Origin: Xenorhabdus lircayensis
GTDB taxonomy: Bacteria; Pseudomonadota; Gammaproteobacteria; Enterobacterales; Enterobacteriaceae
Reading direction: 5' to 3'
Assembly: GCF_016306625.1 (NCBI RefSeq)
Contig: NZ_JACOII010000040.1
Location: 62,001 to 126,000 of the forward strand
DNA length: 64,000 bases
The translations under genes and the position numbers were made by a program. Positions 26,842-38,990 of this stretch are shown piece by piece. The notes under the pieces are model-generated. The model did no database searches and had not been told where the DNA came from. It saw only the letters and a program-made list of their open reading frames with translations. Each line of letters begins with the position of its first letter. The first letter of the stretch is position 1.

Positions 26842-28125
26842 TTATTTCAGTTTAGCGAAGCTACGTGCTGCTGCGTCAACAGTACGCTGGATATCGTCAT
26901 CAGTATGAGCGATAGACATAAAGCCTGTTTCAAACGCAGAAGGTGCCAGATAGACGCCCTCTTCCAGCATCAGGTGGAAAAACTGCTTAAAACGTTCCAC
27001 ATCACACTTCATGACATCCTGATAGCAGGTGACGCTTTCCGCATCAGTAAAGAAAATACCGAACATGCCGCCAACGTGATTAACAACCAGAGAAATACCT
27101 GCTGCCGTTGCCGAGTTTTTCAGGCCAGAGGCCAGTTTGTCGGTCAGTTCGCTCAAACGTTGATGAACACCCGCTTGGGATACTTCGTTCAGGCAGGCCA
27201 GACCCGCCGCCATGGCGATTGGGTTACCAGAAAGGGTTCCTGCCTGATAAACCGGGCCAATTGGTGCCAGTTTTTCCATGATGTCCAGACGACCGCCAAA
27301 GGCACCCACTGGCATACCGCCGCCGATGATTTTGCCAAGAGAGGTTAGATCCGGCTTAACATCGTAATACTCTTGTGCGCCGCCCAGTGCGACACGGAAG
27401 CCAGTCATCACCTCATCAATGATCAGCAAAGCACCAAACTCATCACACAGTTTACGCAGACCCGGCAGGAACTCTGGTAACGGAGGAATGCAGTTCATAT
27501 TACCGGCGACAGGTTCGACAATAATACAGGCGATCTCTTCAGGGTATTTTTCGAAGGCTTCACGGACGGAGTTCAGGTCATTGTAGACGCAAGTCAGGGT
27601 GTGTTTAGCAAAATCAGCAGGAACACCCGGTGAATTAGGCTGCCCAATAGTCAAAGCGCCTGAACCTGCTTTGACCAGCAGACAATCGGCATGACCGTGA
27701 TAGCAGCCTTCAAATTTAATGATTTTGTCGCGTTCGGTATAGCCACGAGCCAGACGAATGGCGCTCATGGTTGCTTCTGTACCTGAGTTCACCATGCGAA
27801 CCATATCCATGGAAGGGACTAATTCTGTTACCAGCTTTGCCATTTCTACTTCGGCAGAGGTAGGTGCCCCAAAACTCAGGCCACGCTCTGCGGCTTCAAT
27901 GACGGCATTGCGGATGGCCGGGTGATTGTGCCCCAGCACCATCGGACCCCATGAACCGACATAATCGATATAGGCATTGCCATCGACATCATAAAGATAG
28001 GCACCATCGGCACGTTGGATAAAGACAGGCGTACCACCAACCCCGTTAAAAGCACGTGCAGGTGAATTGACACCGCCGGGGATCACATGTTTTGCCTGAG
28101 AGTAAAGCGTTTCGGACTGGCTCAT
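26842..28125 (-). CDS. hemL: Glutamate-1-semialdehyde 2,1-aminomutase
   Basis: 427 residues from the ATG at 28125 ([18 protein letters not shown]), which has AGGAGC upstream; a 27-codon extension is spurious. It is a PLP enzyme that converts glutamate semialdehyde to 5-aminolevulinate for haem. The PLP-lysine motif [18 protein letters not shown] and the substrate-loop [16 protein letters not shown] are intact. Confidence 0.97.
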   Translation of the reverse strand: MSQSETLYSQAKHVIPGGVNSPARAFNGVGGTPVFIQRADGAYLYDVDGNAYIDYVGSWGPMVLGHNHPAIRNAVIEAAERGLSFGAPTSAEVEMAKLVTELVPSMDMVRMVNSGTEATMSAIRLARGYTERDKIIKFEGCYHGHADCLLVKAGSGALTIGQPNSPGVPADFAKHTLTCVYNDLNSVREAFEKYPEEIACIIVEPVAGNMNCIPPLPEFLPGLRKLCDEFGALLIIDEVMTGFRVALGGAQEYYDVKPDLTSLGKIIGGGMPVGAFGGRLDIMEKLAPIGPVYQAGTLSGNPIAMAAGLACLNEVSQAGVHQRLSELTDKLASGLKNSATAAGISLVVNHVGGMFGIFFTDAESVTCYQDVMKCDVERFKQFFHLMLEEGVYLAPSAFETGFMSIAHTDDDIQRTVDAAARSFAKLK

Positions 28126-28355
28126 TAATAAAAGCTCCTGAAAGATAACGGTACAGATATGGGGATGCCATTCTAAAGCACCCCAATGGGGAAGCCAAAT
28201 CATCATAATGAGGTGAGGGGGACATTTACGTTGCTACATTTGTGTGGCAAAACTTGAACGAATCAGTCAGGTATTGGATAATCGTCGCTAACTGATCAGA
28301 AAGCCTAAAATGACTTTCCGAGAATTTTACCGGAAAACCGGACTGGAGTAAAAAT

Positions 28356-28700
28356 ATGAGCGATGATGCTGCATTGCCTTTGCAGTTTACTGATGCCGCA
28401 GCCAATAAAGTCAAAGTGCTGGTTGCTGATGAAGATAACCCGAGCCTGCGCCTGCGGGTCTATATTACAGGTGGTGGTTGTAGCGGCTTCCAGTATGGTT
28501 TCACTTTCGATGACCAAATTAACGAAGGTGATATGACAATTCAGAAGCAAGGTGTTGAACTGGTTATTGACCCAATGAGCCTGCAATATCTGGTCGGCGG
28601 TTGTGTGGATTATACGGAAGGACTGGAAGGCTCCCGTTTTATCGTTACCAATCCGAATGCAAAAACGACCTGCGGTTGCGGCTCTTCCTTCAGTGTCTGA
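28356..28700 (+). CDS. erpA: Iron-sulfur cluster insertion protein ErpA
   Basis: 114 residues, the A-type carrier length. Cluster-ligand cysteines C42 (GGGCSGFQ), C106 and C108 (TTCGCGSSF) are in place. It delivers Fe-S clusters to targets including the isoprenoid enzymes IspG and IspH. CTGGAGTAAAAAT precedes the ATG. It is divergent from hemL. In E. coli clcA lies between hemL and erpA; here it does not. Confidence 0.97.
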   Translation: MSDDAALPLQFTDAAANKVKVLVADEDNPSLRLRVYITGGGCSGFQYGFTFDDQINEGDMTIQKQGVELVIDPMSLQYLVGGCVDYTEGLEGSRFIVTNPNAKTTCGCGSSFSV

Positions 28701-28724
28701 TTGAGATGACTAGCCATTGCAATA

Positions 28725-28756
28725 AATAGCCCCCTTTTTATAGGAGGCTATTTTGC
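28725..28756 (+). terminator. Terminator after erpA
   Basis: AATAGCCCCC (28725-28734) pairs with GGAGGCTATT (28743-28752) with one mismatch and is followed by TTTT. Confidence 0.65.
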
Positions 28757-28780
28757 AATATATTGCCGCGATATTCATAT

Positions 28781-29680
28781 TCATGATGAAATCAATTGCG
28801 GCTGGCGGGACTTCTTAATAATACTGACCAGCAAGCCAGACATAATGAAAAACGCGCCCAATGATCCCAACCATCCTAAAGTTTCTCCAATGAATAGAAA
28901 TGCGAACAGTGTCGAAAATAACGGCTCGCTGGTTTCAGTAATCTGCACGCTACTCGCTTCTCCTTTTTCCACCGCCTTAGTTGTAAAGTAAAACCCTCCA
29001 ATTGAGGGTAGCAGCACAAGCCCCAGAATCATCAGCAATGCGATACCAGAAGGAAGCTGTAACCCTTCCAGCATCGCAGGAACAGCGAGGTAGATAGTGC
29101 CGAAACCAAACAACCAGAGCAGTACAGAAACCCCGCTACCGATGTTCATGAGCTTTGAGAGAAAGATAAATAGGGCGTATCCCAACCCACCCAACAATGC
29201 CAGCATAATGCCTGTACTACTGCTGGAGGTTTGTTCTGCGAAATTAAATAGACAGTAAACGCCCATAAGGATTAGCACGAACGAGAGGCATTTGTTGATG
29301 CCCATTTTTTCTCCCAAAAACAGTGAAGAAAGAATGAGTGTAATGCCACCCGCGGCATAGACCAGAAAAGAGACTAACGGAATGGGAGCTTCCTTAAATG
29401 CCCAAGTTTCGAAGAAATACAGGCAAAAAATGCCAAAGAAAGCGAGTATGGCAAATTGAAGGCTTTTATGGCGTAAAGCGAAAAATGTACGTCGCTCAGA
29501 AGGTACTATCAGGCAATATACCAGCAATATCAGAAAGGCAATAAAACACTTCCAGAATGCGACCTGATGGTGGCTGAGCCCTGAATTGAGCCCGAAATGG
29601 GTCAACACGCCGATTGTGCCGTTAAGCGCGGCGGCTGTTAGAGCATAGAACTCAGCCCTTTGATAAAAGGTGTTACTCAT
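28781..29680 (-). CDS. EamA/DMT-family transporter
   Basis: 299 residues with ten predicted membrane helices in two EamA repeats (about 10-140 and 155-290; SFLVYAAGGITLILSSLFLG and TSEPLFSTLFAFLFIGE are typical second-half signatures). Inner-membrane exporter of unknown metabolite. In E. coli this position, between erpA and btuF, holds yadS; the exporter replaces it. It follows btuF by 64 bases on the same strand and may be cotranscribed. Confidence 0.88.
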   Translation of the reverse strand: MSNTFYQRAEFYALTAAALNGTIGVLTHFGLNSGLSHHQVAFWKCFIAFLILLVYCLIVPSERRTFFALRHKSLQFAILAFFGIFCLYFFETWAFKEAPIPLVSFLVYAAGGITLILSSLFLGEKMGINKCLSFVLILMGVYCLFNFAEQTSSSSTGIMLALLGGLGYALFIFLSKLMNIGSGVSVLLWLFGFGTIYLAVPAMLEGLQLPSGIALLMILGLVLLPSIGGFYFTTKAVEKGEASSVQITETSEPLFSTLFAFLFIGETLGWLGSLGAFFIMSGLLVSIIKKSRQPQLISS

Positions 29681-29744
29681 ATTTTAAATCCATCTAAATA
29701 AGAATGAGAACAACCGAGTGTTGCTCTATTTGTTTTCTCATGAC

Positions 29745-30614
29745 TTATTTTGCTTGATTATCGAAATAATTTAACTGATTGCACAGTTGCCCCGCCGCCA
29801 AAACAATTCTTGGCCCCGCACGGCTAAACCAGTCATCATTCAGTACGATGATCCTGATATTCATCTGTGGCTGCCAGAAATCAGCGACCCGCTGTTTTTG
29901 TTCTTCCGTTCCGCCCATCACAATCACTTCCGGTTTGCGGGTAAGTACTTGCTCACGGTTAACTTGCGGCCATGGAACTGGGCTGTCAGCAAAAATATTT
30001 CTGCCGCCGCATATGGAGACAATTTCGCTTTGGATGGTGTGATTGGATGAGGTAAAAATCGGATTCATGCCAAACTGTAAAAACACAGGTTTAGGATGCG
30101 GATTGGCATGGGCCTGTTTTAATTGATTAAACTTCTGGCGAATATCCGTGGCCGATTTTTTAGCCATATCTGGATGTGGGCTATAAGCAGCAAGTCGTTC
30201 CAGATCTATTGCAACATCTTCTACTTTTTTCACATCAGAATAAAAAATTGGAATGCCTAAGGCTGCGAGTTGTTCCAGCGGACGTTGGGGATTACCACCA
30301 CGCCATGCCAGAATCAGATCGGGTTTCAGAGCGATGATCCGTTCTACATTGATGCCTTGCCAGTCAGCGACTTGCTCCAGTTTTTTGGCGGCTTCAGGAT
30401 AATCGGAGTAAGCACTAACTGCGATAAGCTGATCGCCCAGTCCTGCGGCATAAGCAAGCTCTGTCGTTGATGGAGCAAGACTAATAACGCGGGAAGCGGC
30501 CGCGTAAAGTGGAGCACTGAAACCATATAAAAAGCTATATAGAAAACCATATAGAAGGAATGAGAATGCCAGCCAAATGGATCGAGAAGAGGCAGTTTTC
30601 AAAAATGATTTCAT
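29745..30614 (-). CDS. btuF: Vitamin B12-binding periplasmic protein BtuF
   Basis: 289 residues. The long signal peptide (about 1-39, ending PLYAAA) contains a near-repeat [13 protein letters not shown]. The mature part begins [20 protein letters not shown] as in the family, and the single-lobe helix-linked binding fold follows. It hands cobalamin to BtuCD, not in this window. It lies 27 bases after mtnN on the same strand, as in E. coli. Confidence 0.95.
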   Translation of the reverse strand: MKSFLKTASSRSIWLAFSFLLYGFLYSFLYGFSAPLYAAASRVISLAPSTTELAYAAGLGDQLIAVSAYSDYPEAAKKLEQVADWQGINVERIIALKPDLILAWRGGNPQRPLEQLAALGIPIFYSDVKKVEDVAIDLERLAAYSPHPDMAKKSATDIRQKFNQLKQAHANPHPKPVFLQFGMNPIFTSSNHTIQSEIVSICGGRNIFADSPVPWPQVNREQVLTRKPEVIVMGGTEEQKQRVADFWQPQMNIRIIVLNDDWFSRAGPRIVLAAGQLCNQLNYFDNQAK

Positions 30615-30641
30615 TATTGATGCTCCACTTTAAATGATGGC

Positions 30642-31340
30642 TTATTGTTTGCTGAATTCGGTTAGCATGGCATTGACCATCAGAGTGGATTCGCGAGCGG
30701 CAACAACCAAAAACTCATCAAAGCTGATATGGGATTCTTGATCGGCAACGTCAGAAATAGCGCGAACGACAACAAATGGTACTTTATATTGATGACAAAC
30801 ATGACCAATGGCCGCAGCTTCCATTTCAACCGCAGCAACTTTCGGGAAGGTAGCTCGAATGCGTGCCAATGGCTCTGAACCATTGATAAAGGCATCACCG
30901 CTGCAAACTAGACCACGAACCGCATTCAGATCGAGGGATTGGATACATTTTTCAGCCATGGCAATTAATTGTTCGTCAGCGATAAAAGCAGGTGGGCATT
31001 GTGCCATTTGTCCCGGTTCATAGCCAAAAGCAGTGAGGTCGGCATCGTGGTAGCGAACTTCTGCGGAAACCACGATATCTCCTACTTTCAGTTTGGGATC
31101 GAGTCCACCTGCTGAACCAGTGTTAATCACGATATCTGGCTGGCAATGTTCAATCAACAAGGTGGTTCCAAGCGCGGCAGAGACTTTACCAATACCGGAT
31201 TTCAACAAGGCGATATCAACGCCATTCAGTTGGCCGGTATAGATTTCACATCCGCCTCGTGACAATGTTTGCAGGCCTTCGATCTGGTCACGCAGTAAAG
31301 TCACTTCTTGTTCCATTGCACCTATTACGCCTACTTTCAT
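30642..31340 (-). CDS. mtnN: 5'-methylthioadenosine/S-adenosylhomocysteine nucleosidase
   Basis: 232 residues, the exact family length. It removes adenine from MTA and SAH, which recycles products of polyamine synthesis and methylation. The catalytic Glu12 region (GAMEQEV), the substrate-binding [13 protein letters not shown], and [13 protein letters not shown] with [10 protein letters not shown] (catalytic Asp) are present. It is divergent from dgt. Confidence 0.97.
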   Translation of the reverse strand: MKVGVIGAMEQEVTLLRDQIEGLQTLSRGGCEIYTGQLNGVDIALLKSGIGKVSAALGTTLLIEHCQPDIVINTGSAGGLDPKLKVGDIVVSAEVRYHDADLTAFGYEPGQMAQCPPAFIADEQLIAMAEKCIQSLDLNAVRGLVCSGDAFINGSEPLARIRATFPKVAAVEMEAAAIGHVCHQYKVPFVVVRAISDVADQESHISFDEFLVVAARESTLMVNAMLTEFSKQ

Positions 31341-31456
31341 TGTGTCATACTCGCTTGTTATTAATGGGCTGATTTGACCGGGAAGTGTATCATTGAATAA
31401 TCATTTACCGGAGATCCCAATTCTAAATAATCGTTTCATTCGGCATGGGGGGATTA

Positions 31457-32995
31457 ATGTCTAAGATTGATTTCAAGCAGAAGTTGAATTACCAACGTAA
31501 GTTCAGTAAATCTTCCATCCACCCTGATGATGAAGATCAAGTGACTCGCCAATTTGAAAGTGATCGTGGGCGGATTATCAACTCAGCCGCCATTCGGCGA
31601 TTGCAGCAGAAAACACAGGTATTTCCACTTGAGCGCAATGCTGCTGTGCGCAGCCGATTGACACATTCGCTCGAAGTGCAGCAAATAGGGCGCTATATCT
31701 CAAAAACGATTATTTCGGAGCTGACAAAGCAGGATTTGCTGAAAAAATATGGGCTAAGTGATCGCTTACTTGCTTTTGAAAGCCTGATTGAAATGGCCTG
31801 CTTGATGCACGATATTGGGAATCCTCCATTCGGGCATTTTGGCGAAGCCGCGATTAAAGATTGGTTCTCCCGTCGATTGGATCCTGATTATACGCTAGAT
31901 ACCTCGTCTGATCGCATCAAGCAGGAAGATGGCTGCAAAGTAGCAGAGTTACGCCTGACCGGTGAAGAAAAGAAAGATTTGTTCCGTCGGCAATTACGTA
32001 TGGATTTATGCCAGTTTGAAGGTAATGCCCAAGCTATCCGGCTGGCGCATAATTTGCTTAAATTGAATCTCACCTATGCCCAAATTGGCTGTATTTTGAA
32101 ATATACGTGCCCGGCTTATCGCCTTGACGAATCTCCCCAAGAATTCAGTTACCTAATGAAGAAAAAAGGCTATTACTGGTCAGAAGACGGTTTTATCCGT
32201 GAATTGAGAAAAGAACTGCAAATGGGGGATTTCTGCCGTTTCCCGCTGACATACATTATGGAAGCCGCAGATGACATCTCGTATTGCATTGCTGATTTGG
32301 ACGATGCCGTTGAAAAGGGCATTTTTAATGTTGATCAGTTGGTGGAATACCTGAAAAAAGAGTGGGAAGAAAACGATGGTCATAGGAAAGGCGATTTGTT
32401 CGAAGCCACCGTGATACAAGCCTATAAGAAAACTGCCAACAACGAAGCACGTCGCAATATCCACGAACAATTTTTTATGTACCTGCGGGTGTTTATTACG
32501 GGGAAATTGGTTCCTTATACCGCCAAGCTGTTTATTGAACATCTGCCGGAAATTTATGCGGGTACATTTAACCACGCCTTGTTGGAAGGGGATGGAGATG
32601 AACACCGTCTACTGGAAACCTTGAAAAGTGTCACGCGCAAATGGGTCTTCAATCATCCTGAGGTGGAAGAACTGGAATTGCAGGGCTACCGGATTATTAC
32701 CGGATTGCTGGATGTGTATAGCCCCTTGCTGGAACTGCCCCGGCAGGACTTCATCGAACTGAACCAGAATAATTTTCATAAAAAATATTTTATTGAAACA
32801 CGCTTGCTGCACAAACTTTCCACCAAGCATCGTTTGGCTTATGGCGAAGCCGTGGAGGGAATTGTTGCCACTGATGAAGCCGAAAAAGATGTCATTGAAT
32901 TTTACTATCGGGCGCGTCTGATTCAGGACTATATCAGTGGCATGACTGACCATTATGCTTATGAAGAATACCGTAAGTTTATGGTAACGAAATAA
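31457..32995 (+). CDS. dgt: Deoxyguanosinetriphosphate triphosphohydrolase
   Basis: 512 residues from the ATG at 31457 ([16 protein letters not shown]), with GGGGGATTA upstream; a frame opened 12 bases earlier lies inside the ribosome site. It cleaves dGTP to deoxyguanosine and triphosphate, a role linked to dNTP balance and phage restriction. HD-domain metal residues are seen in [26 protein letters not shown] and [10 protein letters not shown]. In E. coli degP follows; here the convergent barA overlaps the dgt 3' end by 17 bases. Confidence 0.96.
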   Translation: MSKIDFKQKLNYQRKFSKSSIHPDDEDQVTRQFESDRGRIINSAAIRRLQQKTQVFPLERNAAVRSRLTHSLEVQQIGRYISKTIISELTKQDLLKKYGLSDRLLAFESLIEMACLMHDIGNPPFGHFGEAAIKDWFSRRLDPDYTLDTSSDRIKQEDGCKVAELRLTGEEKKDLFRRQLRMDLCQFEGNAQAIRLAHNLLKLNLTYAQIGCILKYTCPAYRLDESPQEFSYLMKKKGYYWSEDGFIRELRKELQMGDFCRFPLTYIMEAADDISYCIADLDDAVEKGIFNVDQLVEYLKKEWEENDGHRKGDLFEATVIQAYKKTANNEARRNIHEQFFMYLRVFITGKLVPYTAKLFIEHLPEIYAGTFNHALLEGDGDEHRLLETLKSVTRKWVFNHPEVEELELQGYRIITGLLDVYSPLLELPRQDFIELNQNNFHKKYFIETRLLHKLSTKHRLAYGEAVEGIVATDEAEKDVIEFYYRARLIQDYISGMTDHYAYEEYRKFMVTK

Positions 32996-35345
32996 GAGGC
33001 TTGGTTGCCCTGAGTACATCAGGGGCTGCCACAATCACGTGATTGATTTCATCCAAGAACTCCAGTAATTCCGGCTCAAGATCGGTAATGGCAACATCTT
33101 GCTGAAGTTGTTTTTCGACGAATTCGCAAATCGCTTTCAGTTTTGGAACACCGTTGTAGCAGCAACTGCCGTGTAATTGGTGGACATAATGCTGAAAGTG
33201 TTTGCGAGTCACCTCTCCATCAGTGGTTAAAACCTGCTCAATCATATTCTTTATTTCAGGTAAAGATTTCACCAGCATTTCCAGCATCTCCCGTGCCAAT
33301 GATTCTTTGCCAGCGGTTTGCTTCAACGCCATATCCCGATCAATGGCTGGTGGTTTTTTTTGTTGGCTGTACTGATTCAGCAATGTTTTTAGACGATTTT
33401 CATCCAAAGGTTTGGAGAGACAGTCAATAAATGGTGTATTTTTTGCTTCGTGGAAGGTATTGGTTTCGCAGCAAGAAAAAGCCGTGACAGCCACAATCGG
33501 TGTCTCTTTATGTTGGGGCAATTGATGGATCTGTTCAGAGGTTCGAATACCGTCCATATTGGCCATTTGGATATCCATCAAAATCAGATCCAGAGGGTGT
33601 TTTTTCGCCGTTTCCAGTGCTTCCATGCCATTGCTGCACAGCAAGGTATTTTCAACTTGTTCACTCAACAGAGTGCCAATCAATTTTAGGTTAGCGGGAT
33701 TATCATCCACCGCCATTACGGTCATGGATAAACGTGGTGATACCGAAGGAACTGGCTGATGTTCCGGCAATGAACCGAATAAAAATTCTTCTTTTTCCAG
33801 CCAGATATCAAAATAAAACACCGTGCCCTTGGCAACTTCACTGGTGAAATCAACCTCCCCCTTCATTTCATTGACCAGCCTCCTGGTGATGCTCAAACCC
33901 AGTCCGGTTCCCCCGTAATGACGGGTTATGCTGGCATCCGCCTGATTGAAAGCTTGGAACAGAATCGGGCGGTATTCCGGTTTGATGCCGATACCCGTGT
34001 CAGTCACGGCAAAGTCAATCTGCACGAGGTGATGTTGCTGCTGGCGTAATTTGATCTCCAGCGTCACGCGGCCTTTATCCGTGAATTTGATCGCATTGCC
34101 AATCAGGTTAGTGAGTATTTGCTGCAAGCGAATGGGATCACCGATCATCAGGTTAGGCAATCTCTCATCAATATGATGATGCAGCGGAAGGTTTTTCACG
34201 TTGGCAGCCGGAGTGAGCAGCTCAATAACCTCATTGACGGTATCCCGCAGCAGGAAAGGTACTTGATCCAGTACTAATTTATTGGATTCCAGCCGTGAGA
34301 AATCCAAAATGTCATTGATGATTTTCAGTAGATTATTGGCCGAACGATCAATGACGTACAGGTATTCCATCTGTTGAGACGTAATGGGGGTTTTTAACAT
34401 CTGGCGGGTAAAGCCAATCACGCCATTAAGCGGCGTGCGCAATTCATGAGACATATTGGCCAGAAATTCTGTTTTAATCCTGACGGCTTCCTGCGCCCGT
34501 TTTTTAGCAATGGTCAGTTCAACGTTCTGGATTTCTAACTGCTCCATAGTAATTTGCAGGTCGGACGTGGCCTGATCAATATGGAGTTGCATCTCGTCCT
34601 TGTACTTTGAGAGCGATTCTGCCACGGTATTGATACCATTCTGGAGTGCGGACAACTCTCCCGGCATGGCACCTGTCACGCGACTGTTCAATTGTCCCTG
34701 CCGGATGCGATCCACGGCTTTGACCATGCAGTTCAGCGGTTGTGTCACTTTGCGAACCAGCGCATGGGCAAACAAGGCTGTTCCCCCCAGACACAGAATC
34801 AACAGGATGATTGAGGTGGCGATTTCCTTGTATTGCTGAAGCTGGGCGGCGCGTAAATCCAAATCAATCGCGATATAGCCGATGGGCAGAGTATCGCTGG
34901 CGGGATTGTTCCACTGCTGAGAAGAAGGCGTTTCTGAGATAATGGGCATCTTCAAGATGATGCTATTGCCATACTCCGTCTTGGATAACGTCGTTGGAAT
35001 CGATTCATTAGGGGTGAGTCTCAGACGATTGACATCATATTTTTTATTAGAAATGTCGAATAATTTATGGTGGTTATCAAAAATCGCGATTGCCCTGACG
35101 ATTTCAGAGTTCCGGCGATGCAGGCTGTTTATCAATGACTTGACTCGCTGTCGATTGTCCAGATTAATACCAACTTCGCTGGCGATGGATAACGGTTCAA
35201 TAATGCTGATCCCACCGCGGACTATCAGGCTCTTCAACTCGTAATAGCGGTATGAGATAAATGATATACTCACAAGCGTTCCGACCAGTAAAACAGGAAC
35301 CAATATCAGGCTCATCATACGGGTGCGTAGGCTATATTTGGTCAT
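32979..35345 (-). CDS. barA: Two-component hybrid sensor kinase BarA
   Basis: 788 residues. TM1 is at about 11-32, a periplasmic sensor at 33-172, TM2 at 175-196, and HAMP at 197-250. Dimerisation/H-box has H300 ([12 protein letters not shown]). The HATPase lies at about 400-515, the receiver at about 541-655 with D591, and the HPt domain has H725 (HQLHGSC). It phosphorylates the response regulator UvrY, which drives the Csr small RNAs. E. coli BarA has 918 residues. The roughly 130 missing ones correspond to the linker or pseudo-receiver between kinase and receiver. It is divergent from rlmD, as in E. coli. Confidence 0.93.
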   Translation of the reverse strand: MTKYSLRTRMMSLILVPVLLVGTLVSISFISYRYYELKSLIVRGGISIIEPLSIASEVGINLDNRQRVKSLINSLHRRNSEIVRAIAIFDNHHKLFDISNKKYDVNRLRLTPNESIPTTLSKTEYGNSIILKMPIISETPSSQQWNNPASDTLPIGYIAIDLDLRAAQLQQYKEIATSIILLILCLGGTALFAHALVRKVTQPLNCMVKAVDRIRQGQLNSRVTGAMPGELSALQNGINTVAESLSKYKDEMQLHIDQATSDLQITMEQLEIQNVELTIAKKRAQEAVRIKTEFLANMSHELRTPLNGVIGFTRQMLKTPITSQQMEYLYVIDRSANNLLKIINDILDFSRLESNKLVLDQVPFLLRDTVNEVIELLTPAANVKNLPLHHHIDERLPNLMIGDPIRLQQILTNLIGNAIKFTDKGRVTLEIKLRQQQHHLVQIDFAVTDTGIGIKPEYRPILFQAFNQADASITRHYGGTGLGLSITRRLVNEMKGEVDFTSEVAKGTVFYFDIWLEKEEFLFGSLPEHQPVPSVSPRLSMTVMAVDDNPANLKLIGTLLSEQVENTLLCSNGMEALETAKKHPLDLILMDIQMANMDGIRTSEQIHQLPQHKETPIVAVTAFSCCETNTFHEAKNTPFIDCLSKPLDENRLKTLLNQYSQQKKPPAIDRDMALKQTAGKESLAREMLEMLVKSLPEIKNMIEQVLTTDGEVTRKHFQHYVHQLHGSCCYNGVPKLKAICEFVEKQLQQDVAITDLEPELLEFLDEINHVIVAAPDVLRATKPLISLP

Positions 35346-35398
35346 AGGCGTCCATTGTGGGAAAATCAGAACTCAATTTTTCAAAGTCAGTCAGAATC

Positions 35399-36736
35399 AT
35401 GGTGCAATTTTACTCCCCAAATCGTCGTTCCGTAAACCGAGGCATTATTTCCGTTACCGCAGATAACCTTGATGCTCAAGGGCAAGGCATTGCTCGTCAT
35501 CAGGGAAAAACTATTTTTATTTCAGGATTATTGCCGGGTGAGCAGGCACAGATCCAACTGACAGAGGAAAAACGCCAGTTTGCCAAGGCCAAAGTGGTGA
35601 AACGGCTATCAGATAGCCCGTATCGCGTGGCACCTCGCTGCCCACATTTTAAGATGTGTGGTGGATGCCAGCAGCAACACGTTGTCAGCGAGCTGCAAGC
35701 CAATACCAAGGCTAGTGTGCTGGAACACCTGATCCAGCGAGAAACCGGCATTGACATCAGCGCACATCCCATTATTCACAGCCCAGAATATGGCTATCGG
35801 CGCCGGGCTCGGCTCGGTCTGCAATATCACGCCAAGCAGCGCACATTATTGATGGGATTTCGTCAGAGTCAGACCAACGATTTGGTGAACATTAAACACT
35901 GTTCCGTTATGCGCCCTGAACTGGAACAATTATTGCTGCCGTTGTCGCAATGCTTGAATAGCCTGAATGCGGTTAAACGTCTGGGACATGTTGAGTTGCT
36001 GCTGGCGGATAATGGCCCATTAATCGTGTTGCGTCATCTTGATCCATTGAAGCACGAAGATAGGGAAACTCTGGGCACTTTTTCGGTGCAGAATAATGTG
36101 AAGATCTATTTGGCGGGTGAGGAACAATCACTTGAGCCCTTGATGGAGGGGCAGCCAGCACCGTGGTATCAAGTTGATGGCTTAAAATTAGTGTTCAGCC
36201 CGCGGGATTTTATTCAGGTTAATGATGAAGTTAACCAACAAATGGTGTCACAGGCGTTGGCGTGGCTGGATTTGCAGCCCACAGACAGGGTACTGGATCT
36301 GTTTTGTGGCATGGGGAACTTTACCTTGCCGATTGCGACTAAAGTGAAGGTCGCAGTGGGTGTAGAAGGAGTTGCTGCGTTGGTTGCGAGTGGGCAATAT
36401 AATGCCCAACGGAACGAACTTAATAACGTCGATTTTTTTCATGAGAACCTGGAGTCGGATATTCACCAGCAGCCTTGGGCCGCGTTGGGATTTAATAAGG
36501 TGTTGTTGGATCCTGCCCGCGCAGGTGCTGTGGGCGTCATGTCACATATTGTAAAACTGGCTCCCGAAAAAGTGGTTTACGTTTCCTGTAACCCCACGAC
36601 ATTGGCACGGGACAGCAAAGTTCTGCTGGAGGCTGGTTATCATCTTGTCAGTGTGCGGATGCTGGATATGTTTCCGCACACCAGCCATTTGGAATCCATG
36701 GCGCTATTTAGTCGTGAGCCAATGGCTATCGAGTAG
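35399..36736 (+). CDS. rlmD: 23S rRNA (uracil-1939-C5)-methyltransferase
   Basis: 445 residues from the ATG at 35399 ([11 protein letters not shown] matches the family start). It has an N-terminal TRAM domain (about 15-73), then the Fe-S cysteines C81, C87 and C90 ([10 protein letters not shown]) with a fourth in KHCSV. The SAM domain has [13 protein letters not shown] and the catalytic cysteine in [13 protein letters not shown]. It methylates U1939 in 23S rRNA. relA follows after 9 bases. Confidence 0.96.
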   Translation: MVQFYSPNRRSVNRGIISVTADNLDAQGQGIARHQGKTIFISGLLPGEQAQIQLTEEKRQFAKAKVVKRLSDSPYRVAPRCPHFKMCGGCQQQHVVSELQANTKASVLEHLIQRETGIDISAHPIIHSPEYGYRRRARLGLQYHAKQRTLLMGFRQSQTNDLVNIKHCSVMRPELEQLLLPLSQCLNSLNAVKRLGHVELLLADNGPLIVLRHLDPLKHEDRETLGTFSVQNNVKIYLAGEEQSLEPLMEGQPAPWYQVDGLKLVFSPRDFIQVNDEVNQQMVSQALAWLDLQPTDRVLDLFCGMGNFTLPIATKVKVAVGVEGVAALVASGQYNAQRNELNNVDFFHENLESDIHQQPWAALGFNKVLLDPARAGAVGVMSHIVKLAPEKVVYVSCNPTTLARDSKVLLEAGYHLVSVRMLDMFPHTSHLESMALFSREPMAIE

Positions 36737-36745
36737 GGAGAAATT

Positions 36746-38983
36746 ATGGTTGCGGTAAGAAGTGCGCATCTCACACCGGCAGGTGAATTTGCTGTCGATA
36801 AGTGGATCGCGAGTTTAAACATCACTAGCCCTCAATCCAGTGAGAAATTGGCCGAAACATGGCGTTACTGTCACGAAAAAGTCCAAGATCACCCCGATGC
36901 GGAACTGTTGCTGTGGCGCGGTGTGGAAATGGTGGAGATTCTATCCACATTGAGCATGGATAATGACAGTATGCGAGCTGCGCTGCTCTTTCCCATCCTT
37001 AATGCCAAGCTGCTTGATAGCGAAACAGTGACAGAAACATTTGGCGAAGCCATCACGAATCTGGTGAATGGCGTGCTGGAAATGGATGCCATTCGCCAAT
37101 TGAAAGCGACTCATACCGATTCGATTTGCTCAGTACAGGTGGATAATGTTCGCCGGATGCTGTTGGCGATGGTGGAAGATTTTCGCTGTGTGATTATTAA
37201 ACTGGCGGAACGCATCGCTCATTTGCGGGAGGTGAAAGATGCCAGTGAAGATGAGCGAGTGCTGGCGGCCAAAGAGTGTTCCAATATCTACGCTCCTCTC
37301 GCCAATCGACTGGGGATTGGGCAGTTAAAATGGGAGCTGGAGGATTTCTGCTTCCGTTACCTGCATCCCGATGAGTATAAGAAAATTGCCAAACTGCTGC
37401 ATGAGCGCCGGATTGATCGTGAACAATATATCGAGAAATTCGTGACAACCCTGCGTAAATACATGTTGAAAGAGGGGGTCCGCGGAGAAATATACGGGCG
37501 CCCTAAACATATTTACAGCATCTGGCGCAAAATGCAGAAGAAATCCCTCTCCTTTGATGAGCTGTTTGACGTGCGTGCAGTGCGGATTGTCGTCGAGCGG
37601 TTGCAGGATTGCTATGCAGCGTTGGGGATAGTGCATACTCACCATCGTCATTTGCCCGATGAATTTGACGATTACGTTGCCAACCCGAAACCAAACGGCT
37701 ATCAGTCAATTCATACTGTCGTCTTGGGGCCAAATGGTAAAACCCTTGAAATCCAGATCCGTACCCGTCAGATGCATGATGATTCTGAACTTGGGGTGGC
37801 AGCCCATTGGAAATACAAAGAAGGTACTGCGATTGGTGGCGGCAAATCTGGCAGTTATGAAAGTCGCATTACATGGTTGCGTAAATTGATCACATGGCAG
37901 GAAGAGATGTCGGATACCGGCGAAATGCTGGATGAAGTGCGCAGTCAGGTGTTTGATGATCGTGTTTATGTCTTTACACCAAAAGGGGATGTCATTGACC
38001 TGCCAACCGGCTCCACGCCGCTGGATTTTGCCTATCATATCCACAGTGATGTTGGGCATCGCTGCATTGGGGCGAAAATTGGTGGGCGCATCGTGCCGTT
38101 TAGCTATCAGCTCCAGATGGGTGATCAGATCGAAATTATTACCCAGAAGCAACCTAATCCAAGTCGCGACTGGCTGAATCCTAACCTTGGCTATGTGACT
38201 ACCAGCCGTGGCCGCGCGAAAATCCACAACTGGTTCCGTAAGCAGGATCGAGACAAGAACATCATTGCTGGCCGCCAAATGCTGGATAATGAGCTGGCAC
38301 ACTTGGGGATAACGGTCAAGGAAGCAGAGAAAGAACTGATTGCCCGTTATAACGTCCATTCGTTGGAAGAAGTGCTGGCGGGCATTGGCGTCGGTGATAT
38401 CCGCATCCACCAGTTAGTGAATTTCCTGCAAAGCAAATTCAACAAAACCACGGCGGAAGAAGAGGATCGCGAAGCGCTTCGCAATCTGGAAAACAAAACC
38501 TATACACCGCGCAGCATAACCAAAGATAATGGTCGCATCGTCGTAGAAGGCGTTGGCAACTTAATGCATCACATTGCCCGTTGCTGCCAGCCCATCCCCG
38601 GTGATGAGATCATTGGATTCATCACCCGTGGGCGTGGGATCTCCATCCATCGCGCTGATTGTGACCAGCTGGTGGAATTGGAAGCCAGTTCACCGGAGCG
38701 GATCGTTGATGCGGTATGGGGAGAAAGCTACTCCAGTGGTTATTCACTTGTGGTACGGGTGCTTGCCAATGACCGCAGTGGATTATTGCGTGATATTACG
38801 ACCATCCTCGCCAATGAAAAAGTCAATGTGCTGGGCGTCAGCAGCCGCAGTGATGTTAAGCAGCAGCTTGCCACCATTGACATGAACATTGAGATTTATA
38901 ACCTACAAGTGCTCGGGCGGGTATTGGCAAAGCTCAATCAGCTGCCTGATGTGATTGAAGCCAGACGTTTACACGGTAATTGA
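36746..38983 (+). CDS. relA: GTP pyrophosphokinase RelA
   Basis: 745 residues. It makes (p)ppGpp when uncharged tRNA is in the ribosomal A site. The N-terminal domain is HD-like but lacks the catalytic HD pair, replaced by the ALLFPILNAK segment, as in synthetase-only RelA. The synthetase region with RPKHIYSIWRKMQKK and NPKPNGYQSIHTVV, the TGS domain, the Cys-His zinc-finger part (HIARCCQPIPGDEI) and the ACT domain follow in order. GGGAGAAATT precedes the ATG. It works with DksA, encoded 17 kb away. Confidence 0.97.
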   Translation: MVAVRSAHLTPAGEFAVDKWIASLNITSPQSSEKLAETWRYCHEKVQDHPDAELLLWRGVEMVEILSTLSMDNDSMRAALLFPILNAKLLDSETVTETFGEAITNLVNGVLEMDAIRQLKATHTDSICSVQVDNVRRMLLAMVEDFRCVIIKLAERIAHLREVKDASEDERVLAAKECSNIYAPLANRLGIGQLKWELEDFCFRYLHPDEYKKIAKLLHERRIDREQYIEKFVTTLRKYMLKEGVRGEIYGRPKHIYSIWRKMQKKSLSFDELFDVRAVRIVVERLQDCYAALGIVHTHHRHLPDEFDDYVANPKPNGYQSIHTVVLGPNGKTLEIQIRTRQMHDDSELGVAAHWKYKEGTAIGGGKSGSYESRITWLRKLITWQEEMSDTGEMLDEVRSQVFDDRVYVFTPKGDVIDLPTGSTPLDFAYHIHSDVGHRCIGAKIGGRIVPFSYQLQMGDQIEIITQKQPNPSRDWLNPNLGYVTTSRGRAKIHNWFRKQDRDKNIIAGRQMLDNELAHLGITVKEAEKELIARYNVHSLEEVLAGIGVGDIRIHQLVNFLQSKFNKTTAEEEDREALRNLENKTYTPRSITKDNGRIVVEGVGNLMHHIARCCQPIPGDEIIGFITRGRGISIHRADCDQLVELEASSPERIVDAVWGESYSSGYSLVVRVLANDRSGLLRDITTILANEKVNVLGVSSRSDVKQQLATIDMNIEIYNLQVLGRVLAKLNQLPDVIEARRLHGN

Positions 38984-38990
38984 TTAAAAC

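Noticed and set aside
28126-28206. 27-residue N-terminal extension of HemL
   Set aside because: The homologous start MSQSE has AGGAGC upstream, so the longer frame is only open by chance.
37706-38410. 234-codon frame opposite relA
   Set aside because: It is a complementary-strand shadow of a well-conserved gene with no family match or ribosome site.
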